From VRUE01 sp963817945 (GTDB taxonomy: Bacteria; Actinomycetota; Thermoleophilia; Solirubrobacterales; 70-9): a stretch of DNA of 64,000 nt. The notes under the pieces were generated by a model. That model had not been told where the DNA came from. It ran no database searches and saw only the letters and a program-made list of their open reading frames with translations. Shown here piece by piece: positions 9,223 to 16,826 of this stretch (position 1 is its first letter; each line of letters starts with the position of its first letter). A program made the position numbers and the translations under genes. The stretch is from contig CAWFQH010000002.1 of the NCBI GenBank assembly GCA_963817945.1, positions 223,197 to 287,196 of the forward strand. The letters run 5' to 3'.

Positions 9223-9851
9223 CAGAGCACCTCCGTCCTCAGGGTCACGGCGCTTCCCCGGCCGGCGGCAGCCGCGACCGTCTCCAAGGGTATTGCGACG
9301 AGCAGGGCCGGCACCGCGACGACGACGCTGATCAGCGCGTCGAGGCGGCGCTGCCACGGCCGCTCCGCCGGGGTCGCGATTCCCTTGTGGAGGGCGCCGA
9401 GGGCGACGTTGCGGCCGAAGGTGAAGCCGTTGAGAACCGTTTGCCACATCGTCGCGATTCCCTGGCCGGGCGCCCAGCGCGGTGCCTTCACGACCTGGTC
9501 GCGGCGGGCGACGAGGCGGCGCACGGCCTCGACCGTGAACAGGCAGCACGCCGAGGGCTCCAGGGCGGCCCAGCCGGAGCCGCCGAGCCAAGCCGAGAGA
9601 GAGGCTCGGTTAGCGAGCCGCAGCGCCTCGCCGTCGCGGAGCCCATCGAGCTCGCGCAGGGCCTCCTCGGCACTTGGCGGCGGTCCGGCGACGCCGAGCC
9701 CGCAGCTCTCGCAGCGCCGCACCGGTCCGGCGCTAGCGGGCCCACTGTCGACCCAGCCGAATAGCGGCTCGCCGCAGGCTGGGCAGGGCGGATTCTCGGG
9801 ACCGGCGCCCGCCTCGAGGGGCACCACCGGGGTGCGTTGCGCTTGGCTCAC
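9222..9851 (-). CDS. Zinc-ribbon membrane protein of unknown function
   Basis: This 209-residue protein starts with GTG at 9851. It has a zinc ribbon CPACGEP...RRCESCGLGV at about residues 20-52, a middle segment with two further cysteines, an HKG motif near 160 and a hydrophobic C-terminal helix at about 172-196. The zinc-ribbon pair resembles that at the N-terminus of some methyltransferases, but no methyltransferase motif follows. It is translationally coupled to the carbonic anhydrase downstream. Function not known. Confidence 0.6.
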   Translation of the reverse strand: MSQAQRTPVVPLEAGAGPENPPCPACGEPLFGWVDSGPASAGPVRRCESCGLGVAGPPPSAEEALRELDGLRDGEALRLANRASLSAWLGGSGWAALEPSACCLFTVEAVRRLVARRDQVVKAPRWAPGQGIATMWQTVLNGFTFGRNVALGALHKGIATPAERPWQRRLDALISVVVAVPALLVAIPLETVAAAAGRGSAVTLRTEVL

Positions 9852-9870
9852 GGTCGGTAGCGTACGCGCC

Positions 9871-10317
9871 GTGCAGCTTCGCGAGATCATGACCGCCGGC
9901 GTCATCACCGCCGCGCCCGAGGCCAGCGTCGTCTCGGTCGCACGCCAGATGCGCGACAGCCGCGTCGGCTCTGTCGTGATCGTCGACCCGGGCGGCTCGC
10001 CGGTGGCGATGGTCACCGACCGTGACCTCGCGGTTCGGGCCTTGGCCGAGGAAGTACCGCCCGAGGCGCCGGTCGGCGAGTACGCCTCGCGACCACTCGT
10101 CTGCGGCGAGCCCGAGATGGAGCTCGACGAGGCGGCGGCGCTGATGGTCCAGCACCGTGTGCGCCGCCTACCCGTCGTCGACGACGGTAGGCTCGCCGGC
10201 ATCGTCACGCTCGACGACATCGCCGTCCGCACGGGCAACCTCGAGGTAGCGCAGCGGATGACCGCCGAGGTGATCGAGGGCGCACTGCCCCAGTTCTACT
10301 TCCACGAGCGGGGCTGA
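9871..10317 (+). CDS. Paired CBS-domain protein
   Basis: This 148-residue protein is two CBS domains: REIMTAGVITAAPEASV to VTDRDLAVRAL, and ASRPLVCGEPEMELDEAA to RRLPVVDDGRLAGIVTLDDIA. CBS pairs bind adenine nucleotides and act as energy-state sensors or as regulators of a partner protein. There is no catalytic domain. The start is GTG, 19 bases from the divergent zinc-ribbon gene. A membrane-protein gene follows after 10 bases and is probably co-transcribed. Confidence 0.85.
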   Translation: MQLREIMTAGVITAAPEASVVSVARQMRDSRVGSVVIVDPGGSPVAMVTDRDLAVRALAEEVPPEAPVGEYASRPLVCGEPEMELDEAAALMVQHRVRRLPVVDDGRLAGIVTLDDIAVRTGNLEVAQRMTAEVIEGALPQFYFHERG

Positions 10318-10327
10318 GAGAGCCCGC

Positions 10328-11233
10328 ATGTCGCCGAGCAGGGACGAGGTCCTGGCCAGGGAGCGTCGCTGGGCGCTGCCGGTCGCGCTTGCGACCTTGG
10401 CCGGGGTCGCGCTTCTGGTCGCCGCCACCTTCGTCGTCGGCGCGGTTAGCGGCGACGGCGACGCCGAGGTGCTGAGGTCGGTCGACGACCACGCCGGCGC
10501 CGTCACCGCCTCGGCCCTGATGCAGGGCCTCGCCTTCCTCCTCCTCGTCGCGCCGCTCTTCTACCTCTTCCGCGCCGTGCAGGCACGCAGCGAGCGGGTC
10601 CGCGGGCAGCTGATAGGCCTCGTGGTCGCCGCGCCCCTCTTCCTCGCGGTGGCCGCGATCTTGACCGCGGTCGCGACCACCGACGCTGCCTCGGAGTTCG
10701 TCGCCGGCAAGGCGACCGCCGAGCTCAGCCGGGCCGAGGCGATCGACGATTGCAGCGAGGAGGAGCGTGACGACGCCGACGCCTTCCGTGGCGACTACGG
10801 CAAAGGCCCTGCGTCGATGCAGCGCTGCGCGACGACGAAGGTGGACGACGACCGGGCCGAAGACGCGATCTCCAACGCGCCAGTGCGCGGGGTGGCGACC
10901 GGGTTCGGCTTCGGCGGTCGCATCGGCCTCGCCTTCGCGCTTCTCTACACCTCCCTCTGGGGACTCCGGACCGGCCTGCTGAGCCGCTTCTGGGGCTCGC
11001 TTGGGATGGCGATGGGAGCGGCGGCGCTCCTCCTCTTGGTCCAGTTCACGCTGATCTGGTTCCTCTACTTCGCCCTGCTCGTCGCCGGCTGGGTGCCGGG
11101 CGGGCGTCCGCCGGCCTGGGCAGCCGGCGAGGCGATTCCCTGGCCCACCCCGGGCGAGAAAGCCGCCGGCGAATTAGGTCCAGCTTCCGCCGAGGAGGAG
11201 AAGCCCCTGGACGACGAGAGGCAGCCTCGGTAG
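10328..11233 (+). CDS. Multi-pass membrane protein of unknown function
   Basis: This 301-residue protein has helices at about 18-41, 58-80, 95-117, 196-222 and 232-255. Between the third and fourth lies a charged, probably extracellular loop holding two cysteines (DDCSEEERDD and MQRCATTK) that could form a disulfide. The C-terminus is acidic and ends in LDDERQPR, encoded by one arm of a long inverted repeat. I do not recognise the family. It follows the CBS gene closely and is convergent with thyX. Confidence 0.6.
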   Translation: MSPSRDEVLARERRWALPVALATLAGVALLVAATFVVGAVSGDGDAEVLRSVDDHAGAVTASALMQGLAFLLLVAPLFYLFRAVQARSERVRGQLIGLVVAAPLFLAVAAILTAVATTDAASEFVAGKATAELSRAEAIDDCSEEERDDADAFRGDYGKGPASMQRCATTKVDDDRAEDAISNAPVRGVATGFGFGGRIGLAFALLYTSLWGLRTGLLSRFWGSLGMAMGAAALLLLVQFTLIWFLYFALLVAGWVPGGRPPAWAAGEAIPWPTPGEKAAGELGPASAEEEKPLDDERQPR

Positions 11234-11332
11234 AGGTGGAGCGTCTTGTACTTTTCCCGCGCCGCCGCTAGCGGACAGCCGCTGCGTGTGTTCGGGAAAA
11301 GTTAAGCGGAACCTCTGCCGAGGCTGCCTCTC
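11216..11332. terminator. Long imperfect inverted repeat spanning two convergent gene ends
   Basis: The 22 bases at 11216-11237 are complementary to 11311-11332 with one mismatch. Further in, CTTTTCCCG at 11251-11259 pairs with CGGGAAAAG at 11293-11301. The arms include the last codons of both convergent genes. It can form a strong hairpin in either transcript, so it is a candidate bidirectional terminator, but no T-run follows. Confidence 0.55.
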
Positions 11333-12266
11333 TCCCCTCCGGTCCCTTTCCCAACGGATTGCCCTCTCCCGGCACTTCCTTGCGGTACGGGAGCCAACCG
11401 CGGAAGTTGCCGCTCCACTCGCCCTGCTCCAGCTCGGCGGCGGTCAAGGGCCGGGCCGGGTGCTCGAGGGGGGACATGTGGCCGCTGGAGAGCAGGCGAT
11501 CGTGGAGCTCGACGTCCGCGCTCGGGTCGCGCTGGCCGGCGTGGGTCAGGTAGCTGACGCGGGCGCAGCGCCCGGCTGAGATCTTGATCAGCTGCTCGCT
11601 CGACAGCCCCTCGCGGCGATCCTCAGGGCGGACGAGCGGGAGGTGCCACTCACCGTGCTCGAGGCTCGCCGGCTCGGAGGCTCTCATCGCGTCCCTCATC
11701 AGCTCGGCGATCAGACGGATCTCCGGCTGGGCGTCGGGATGGCAGCGCAGGTTCCAGAAGTTGTCCCACTCGGTCGCGGTGACGATCACGGTGTGCCACA
11801 TGAAGGGCTCGAGCAGCCGGTTGGCGACTTGCTTGTGGACGTTCAGCCACTCCTCCGGGCGCGCCTTCTCGCGCTGAGCCGTTTCCACCTTTCCCAGCAG
11901 GTCTAGCGGCGCCTCAGCCGCAGCCGATGCCGGGTCGGTCACCAGGCCGAGCACTCTGCGCACTGCGTCGTCGCGCGCGGCCAGCCACTCGCGCTCCGCC
12001 GCCAGCTTCTTCTCTCCCTCCAGCGGGACACCCGCCTGCATGCCGGGTTGGTTAGAGCCAAACTCGACCGGGACGTAGGGGTCCTCCAGCACGCGCTTCA
12101 GCTGCTTGAAGATCGGTATCGCCCGTGAGCTGGCCGAATTGCGCGAGAAGACGCGATGGGTATTGAACTCGGCGAGGACGAAACGCGGGAAGGTCGCCTC
12201 GAGCGTGGTCAGCCGGTGACCGGCCGGGGAGATCGAATCGGCGAGGACTTTTGCGTCGAAGCTCAT
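11268..12266 (-). CDS. thyX: Flavin-dependent thymidylate synthase (ThyX family)
   Basis: This 332-residue enzyme is predicted to make dTMP from dUMP with FAD and NADPH, replacing ThyA. The ThyX signature appears as THRVFSRNSASSRAIP near residue 36, a variant of the classical RHRxxSxNxxSxRY motif, followed by SGHMSPLEHPARP and GNFRGWLPYRK near the C-terminus, as in the long ThyX variants of actinobacteria and phages. The last 21 residues are encoded by one arm of an inverted repeat and look non-conserved. With the B12-dependent ribonucleotide reductase at 41.5 kb it points to flavin/B12-based deoxynucleotide synthesis. Confidence 0.85.
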   Translation of the reverse strand: MSFDAKVLADSISPAGHRLTTLEATFPRFVLAEFNTHRVFSRNSASSRAIPIFKQLKRVLEDPYVPVEFGSNQPGMQAGVPLEGEKKLAAEREWLAARDDAVRRVLGLVTDPASAAAEAPLDLLGKVETAQREKARPEEWLNVHKQVANRLLEPFMWHTVIVTATEWDNFWNLRCHPDAQPEIRLIAELMRDAMRASEPASLEHGEWHLPLVRPEDRREGLSSEQLIKISAGRCARVSYLTHAGQRDPSADVELHDRLLSSGHMSPLEHPARPLTAAELEQGEWSGNFRGWLPYRKEVPGEGNPLGKGPEGREAASAEVPLNFSRTHAAAVR

Positions 12267-12328
12267 CGGGCGTCCAAGCTCTCAATCGCTCCGGACGGAC
12301 CAGTGAGGGGCGTAATGGCCCAACATGC

Positions 12329-12688
12329 TCAGTTTCTACCCTTCGGCGGGGCGGCCATGAACTCGACGCGGTGGCCGCCCGGCAGGGTGACGAAAGCGCG
12401 CGGCTCGCCCCACAGCTCGCGGTGGCGCTCGGGGCCGTGGCCCGTCTCCTCCAGCGCGGCGAAGGTCGCCTCGAAGTCCTCGACGACGACGGCCGGATGG
12501 CCGATTACCGGGACCGTGGCGTGCTCGGTGTGGATCAGGTGCACCTGCGTCCCCCGGCGCTCGAGCCAGGTGAAGTTCTCGCCCAGCGCCGCGGGCACCG
12601 GGACCGGTTCGAAGCCGAGCAGCTGCAGGCATTCCGAACAGGCCTCGACCTGGTCTGGTTCGACCTCGATGGAGACGTGGTGCAGCAC
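12329..12688 (-). CDS. VOC-superfamily (glyoxalase/dioxygenase fold) protein
   Basis: This 119-residue single-domain protein starts LHHVSIEVEPDQVEACSECLQLLGF and continues VHLIHTEHATVP, HPAVVVEDFEATFAAL and PGGHRVEFMAAPP, the beta-alpha-beta-beta-beta halves of the vicinal oxygen chelate fold. His, His and Glu positions that could bind a metal are present. The reaction is not predictable from sequence. The start is GTG. It lies downstream of the AEC permease gene, separated by a perfect hairpin. Confidence 0.8.
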   Translation of the reverse strand: MLHHVSIEVEPDQVEACSECLQLLGFEPVPVPAALGENFTWLERRGTQVHLIHTEHATVPVIGHPAVVVEDFEATFAALEETGHGPERHRELWGEPRAFVTLPGGHRVEFMAAPPKGRN

Positions 12689-12742
12689 CGCAGCCCAGGA
12701 TAGGCACCTCCGACCGCCAGTCAGGGGCCCCCGATCCTGTGC

Positions 12743-12787
12743 CGAGTTCGACCTTTGTCAAACATGGGTTGACAAAGGTCGAACTCG
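12743..12787 (-). terminator. Perfect 19-bp hairpin between the AEC permease and VOC genes
   Basis: Arms 12743-12761 and 12769-12787 are exactly complementary with a 7-base loop. The hairpin follows the permease stop by 12 bases on the minus strand. It lacks a downstream T-run. Each strand of the stem contains TTGACA, so it may also supply a -35 element for the VOC gene. Confidence 0.6.
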
Positions 12788-12799
12788 CTCATCTTGTGG

Positions 12800-13723
12800 T
12801 CAGACCAGCAGCGAGAGGAGGGCGACGGAGACGACGATCGCGGTTGACCAGACCACGGCCTCGGCGGTGATCTCCATGTCGAGACCGTAAGCGTGGGCGA
12901 CGACCATCGAGTTGAGGCCGGTCGGCATCGCCGCCAACAGTAGGTAGGGCGCGGGGAGGTCGATCAGCGGCGCCGCGAGGAGGATCAGAAGGGCCGGCGC
13001 GACGGCGAGGCGGATGATCAAGGAGAGAGCGACCGGGCGGGTCAGCGGCGGCGGCATCGGCAGCTTGCCGTGCTCGGCGTTCTCGGCCAGGGTGGCGCCA
13101 ACCGCGAAGAACCCGATCGGCAGGATCGCGACGATGATCGCCTGCGAAATATCGACGAGGACATCGGGTGCGAGCGCCTGTGGCGCCAACATGCCGGCGA
13201 TCGCCGCGTAGAGGGGCGGGTTGCGGGTGAAGAAGGCGCGCACCCGTTCGCCCGGGGTTTCGCCGGCCTTGGTGCCGAAGGCGGCGCCGACCGCAAAGGC
13301 GCCGAGCAGTAGCGAGGGGCCGCTGACGAGCACGTCGTAGAGGACCGCCGTCGGTAGCTCGTCGCGACCCAGCAACGCGACGGTCAGGGGGTAACCGAGG
13401 TAACCGGTGTTCATGCAGAGGACGGCGGCGACGACGGCGCCGGTGCGGTGAGGGGCAAGGCGCAGGACGCGGCTTGCCAGCCACCAGGCGAGCAGGCCGG
13501 CGAGGGAGATCGCCAGCAGTCCCAGCCCGAGGCCGGCGCCGTGTTCGACGTCGATCTCGCTCGCCGCCAGGTTGAAGAAGATCAACGGCGGGATCAACAC
13601 GTAGAGCATCGCCAGCAGCGAGCGCCGCGCCGCGATCCCGGCCCCTCGCGGCCAGCGCCGCTCAGCCCAGACCCCCACCGCGACTGCGGCAACGATCGCC
13701 GCAGCGGTCAGCAGGACGCCCAT
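12800..13723 (-). CDS. AEC-family (auxin efflux carrier-like) permease
   Basis: This 307-residue membrane protein has about ten helices in the two inverted five-helix halves typical of the auxin efflux carrier/malonate permease family. NTGYLGYPL near residue 105 and PTGLNSMVVAHAYGLD near residue 275 are the broken-helix signatures. It is predicted to carry an organic anion across the membrane; the substrate is unknown. It starts 23 bases after nuoN on the same strand, so it may be a passenger at the end of the nuo transcript. Confidence 0.85.
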   Translation of the reverse strand: MGVLLTAAAIVAAVAVGVWAERRWPRGAGIAARRSLLAMLYVLIPPLIFFNLAASEIDVEHGAGLGLGLLAISLAGLLAWWLASRVLRLAPHRTGAVVAAVLCMNTGYLGYPLTVALLGRDELPTAVLYDVLVSGPSLLLGAFAVGAAFGTKAGETPGERVRAFFTRNPPLYAAIAGMLAPQALAPDVLVDISQAIIVAILPIGFFAVGATLAENAEHGKLPMPPPLTRPVALSLIIRLAVAPALLILLAAPLIDLPAPYLLLAAMPTGLNSMVVAHAYGLDMEITAEAVVWSTAIVVSVALLSLLV

Positions 13724-13746
13724 CGCCGCTCAGAGTACGTTCAAGC

Positions 13747-15246
13747 TCAGAAGAGCGACGCGCCGGCGTGTTCGGCGAACTCGACCAAGGGCTGGGGAAT
13801 CACCCCGAAGAAAACCGTGGCTGCTGCGGCAAGGAGCGCTGGCGCCACCAGGTAGAGGCGGCGGCCGGCGTCGGAGTCGGTCGGGTCGGCCTCGGGCGAG
13901 GCACCGGCGATCGCGGGCGCGCTCGGGGCGGCTTCCCCGCCGGGCCGCATCCACATCGCCGCCACCACCCGCAGGTAGTAGGCGAGCGAGATCATCGTGC
14001 CGACCGCGATGAAGACCGCGAGCCAGGCGTAGTCGCCCTCGACCAGCGCCTCGATCAGGTACAGCTTGCCGATGAAGCCGACCGTCGCCGGCAGCCCGGC
14101 GAGCGCCAGCATCGAGATCGTCAGTGGCCAGGCCAGCAGCGGCCGCTCTTGCCCGAGGCCGCGCACGGCCGCGATGTCGTCGCCGAAGATCGTCTCGCGC
14201 TCGCGGGCGACGACGACGGCGAAGGCGGCCAGGTTCATGAACGCGTAGCCGACGAGGTAGAAGACGAGGGCGCTGATCCCCGCCTCGCTGGTGACGACGA
14301 GGCCGCCGAGGATGTAGCCGGCCTGGGCAATCCCGGAGTAACCGAGCAGCCGCTTCAGCGAGTCCTGGCCGAGGGCGCCGACGTTTCCGATCACGATCGA
14401 CGCCGCGGCGAGCACCGCCAGCGCCGGTTGCCAGTCATCGGCCTGCGGCAGCAGGGCGACATCGAAGAAGCGGACGAAGACGGCGAAGGCCGCCGCCTTG
14501 GTCGCCACCGCCATGAACGCCGTGACTGGCGTCGGCGCTCCCTCGTAGACGTCGGGCGTCCACTGGTGGAAGGGGGCGATCGAGGTCTTGAAGGCGAGCC
14601 CGACCGCGGCCAGGGCGATTCCGACCAGGACCAGCGGGTCGCCGAGCAGTCCCTCGCTGCCGATCCCGGTCGCGATCCCAGCGAAGTCGGTCGAGCCGGA
14701 GCCGCCGTAGAGGAAGGCCATCCCGTAGAGCAGCGTCGCCGATCCAAGTGAGCCGACGATCAGGTACTTCAGCCCCGACTCGAGCGACTTCTCCCGTTGC
14801 AGGTTGGCCGCGCAGAGGATGTAGAGGGGGATCGAGAGGGTCTCGATGCCGACGAAGAAGCTGACCAGGTTTTGCGCCTGTGCCAGCAGAACCATCCCCA
14901 GCACCGAGCCGAGCAGCAGCGCGTGGTACTCACCCGACCCGACCTGATCGGCGGCCGGCTCGCGCAGTGAGAGCAGGACCGCGGCGGCGGCCATCGTCAG
15001 GACGATGAGCGAGATCGCGATCGCCAGGTCGTCGATCCGCAGCGCCCCGGCAACCAGGTCCTGCGGGTCCCCCCACTGCCAGATCAGCAGCCCGGCGGTG
15101 GTGGCGAGCGCGAAGAGGGTCAGGCCCGGCGCCGTCCGCTTCGTCGGCTCGAAGACGGCGCTCAGCAGCACCACGCAGGCGCTGACGGTCAGCGCGATGA
15201 TGGGCGAGAGACCCGCGTAGTCGATGTCGGGCGCGACGAAGTTCAT
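13747..15246 (-). CDS. nuoN: NADH-quinone oxidoreductase subunit N
   Basis: This 499-residue subunit is one of the three antiporter-like proton-pumping subunits of complex I. It has about 14 helices. The conserved FKTSIAPFHQWTPDVYEGAPTPVTAFM region near residue 220, with its pumping lysine and the helix-breaking proline, is intact, as is LLGYSGIAQAGYILGG. The ATG overlaps the nuoM stop by four bases (ATGA). It is the last nuo gene of the operon. Confidence 0.96.
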   Translation of the reverse strand: MNFVAPDIDYAGLSPIIALTVSACVVLLSAVFEPTKRTAPGLTLFALATTAGLLIWQWGDPQDLVAGALRIDDLAIAISLIVLTMAAAAVLLSLREPAADQVGSGEYHALLLGSVLGMVLLAQAQNLVSFFVGIETLSIPLYILCAANLQREKSLESGLKYLIVGSLGSATLLYGMAFLYGGSGSTDFAGIATGIGSEGLLGDPLVLVGIALAAVGLAFKTSIAPFHQWTPDVYEGAPTPVTAFMAVATKAAAFAVFVRFFDVALLPQADDWQPALAVLAAASIVIGNVGALGQDSLKRLLGYSGIAQAGYILGGLVVTSEAGISALVFYLVGYAFMNLAAFAVVVARERETIFGDDIAAVRGLGQERPLLAWPLTISMLALAGLPATVGFIGKLYLIEALVEGDYAWLAVFIAVGTMISLAYYLRVVAAMWMRPGGEAAPSAPAIAGASPEADPTDSDAGRRLYLVAPALLAAAATVFFGVIPQPLVEFAEHAGASLF

Positions 15247-16826
15247 CGCTCGCTCGGGATCGTGATCTCGGTCGGACCGGCGTACTGCCGTATGTCATTG
15301 CCGCCCGGACAGCGGTCGTCGCCGCCCTGGGGGGGCAGGCTGAGGAGAATGCCCGAGGGTTGGCAAACAGCTGCGACCGTCTCGGTGGCGGCGCGATCCG
15401 TCCGTTTCAGGATCAGCTGCGGATACAGCGCGAGGCCGACGATGCAGGCGACCAGGGGTACCAGGACGGCGGCGTCGCGCCAGCCGATCTCACGCGACTC
15501 GATCCCCGCTGCCGCCGGGAGCCGGTTGTGCATCGTCCGCTGGTAGAGGCGCAGCGCGTAGTAGGCGGCCATCGCGACGCCGATGGCGGCGACGAAGGCG
15601 AAGGCGATCTTCGCCTGGAAGAGCCCGTTGAGGATGTAGAACTCGCCGACGAAGTTGGCCGACCCGGGCATCGCCAGGGTTGCCAGGGCGACGATCAGGA
15701 AGAGCGCCGCCAGCACCGGTGCCCGCATCGCCATCCCGCCCATCTCACGCAGGTCCTCGCTGCCGGAGCGCTCGGCCAGGACGGCGACGATCAGCAGCAG
15801 CGGCGCCACGACGAGTCCGTGGTTGACCATCTGCAGCACCGCCCCGTCGGCCCCGTCGGCGCGCAGGGCGAAGATGCCGGCGGTGATGAAGCCGAGCTGT
15901 GCGACCGAGGAGTAGCCGGCGACCAGCCGCGCGTCGGTCTGGGTGAAGGCCATGACCGAGCCGTAGAGGATCGAGGCGAGGGCGATGACCAGCACGACCT
16001 CCTGGAACTCGATCGTGGCGTCGGGGAACACGGGCAGGACGACGCGGAGGAAACCGTAGGCGCCGACCTTCGCCAGCACGCCGGAGAAGACCGCCAGCAC
16101 CGGCAGCGGCGCCGCCCGGTAGGCGTCGGGCATCCAGCCGTGCAGAAGGAAGGCGGGCATCTTGACCAGGAAGGCGGCGGCGAAGAACCAGAAGATCCAG
16201 CGCTGGCTGCCCTCGCCGAGCGGCTCGCGGGCGAGCTCGGCAATCGAGAAGGTGATGTCGCCGCCGTCGGCGGCGAGGATCCCGGTGGCGATCGCCGCGA
16301 CCAGCATCAACAGCGAGCCGACCAGGGTGTAGACGATCATCTTTAGCGTCGCCGCCGAGGCGGCGACGCCCGGCCGGTCCGTGCCCCAGGCACCGAAGAG
16401 GAAGTAGAACGGCACCAGCATCAGGTCGAAGAAGAGGACGAAGAGCAGCAGGTCCTGGGCGAGGAACGCCCCCAGGGTCGCCGTCTCGGCCAGCAGCATC
16501 ATCAGGAAGAAGAGGTGGGGGCGCTCCTGCTCGCGGAAGGCGGCAAAGGCGGTGCCGCCCAACCACAACAGCGCCGTCAGCAGCAGCAAGAAGACGTTGA
16601 GGCCGTCGACGCCGAGGCTGTAGTCGACGCCGAGCCCCGGGATCCACTCGACGTCGACCGTGTTCTGAAGCCCGGCGGCGCCTGAGTCGAAGCCGGCGAG
16701 CAGGGCGATCGCGATCCCCAGCGTCACCGCCGTTCCCAGCGTCGCCCACCAACCAGTGAGGCGGCGCGGCAGCAGCAGGCCGGCGAGGCCGAAGGCGAGG
16801 GGGGTCCAGAGCAGCGAGTTGGTCAT
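15243..16826 (-). CDS. nuoM: NADH-quinone oxidoreductase subunit M
   Basis: This 527-residue antiporter-like subunit of complex I shows FFDLMLVPFYFLFG, KMPAFLLHGWMPDAYRAAP and YSSVAQLGFI, all hallmarks of NuoM. After the usual end (LYPQLILKRTD, about residue 475) it carries a tail of about 50 residues rich in Pro and Gly with two cysteines, which ordinary NuoM lacks. ATG overlaps the nuoL stop, and its own stop overlaps the nuoN start. Confidence 0.95.
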   Translation of the reverse strand: MTNSLLWTPLAFGLAGLLLPRRLTGWWATLGTAVTLGIAIALLAGFDSGAAGLQNTVDVEWIPGLGVDYSLGVDGLNVFLLLLTALLWLGGTAFAAFREQERPHLFFLMMLLAETATLGAFLAQDLLLFVLFFDLMLVPFYFLFGAWGTDRPGVAASAATLKMIVYTLVGSLLMLVAAIATGILAADGGDITFSIAELAREPLGEGSQRWIFWFFAAAFLVKMPAFLLHGWMPDAYRAAPLPVLAVFSGVLAKVGAYGFLRVVLPVFPDATIEFQEVVLVIALASILYGSVMAFTQTDARLVAGYSSVAQLGFITAGIFALRADGADGAVLQMVNHGLVVAPLLLIVAVLAERSGSEDLREMGGMAMRAPVLAALFLIVALATLAMPGSANFVGEFYILNGLFQAKIAFAFVAAIGVAMAAYYALRLYQRTMHNRLPAAAGIESREIGWRDAAVLVPLVACIVGLALYPQLILKRTDRAATETVAAVCQPSGILLSLPPQGGDDRCPGGNDIRQYAGPTEITIPSER

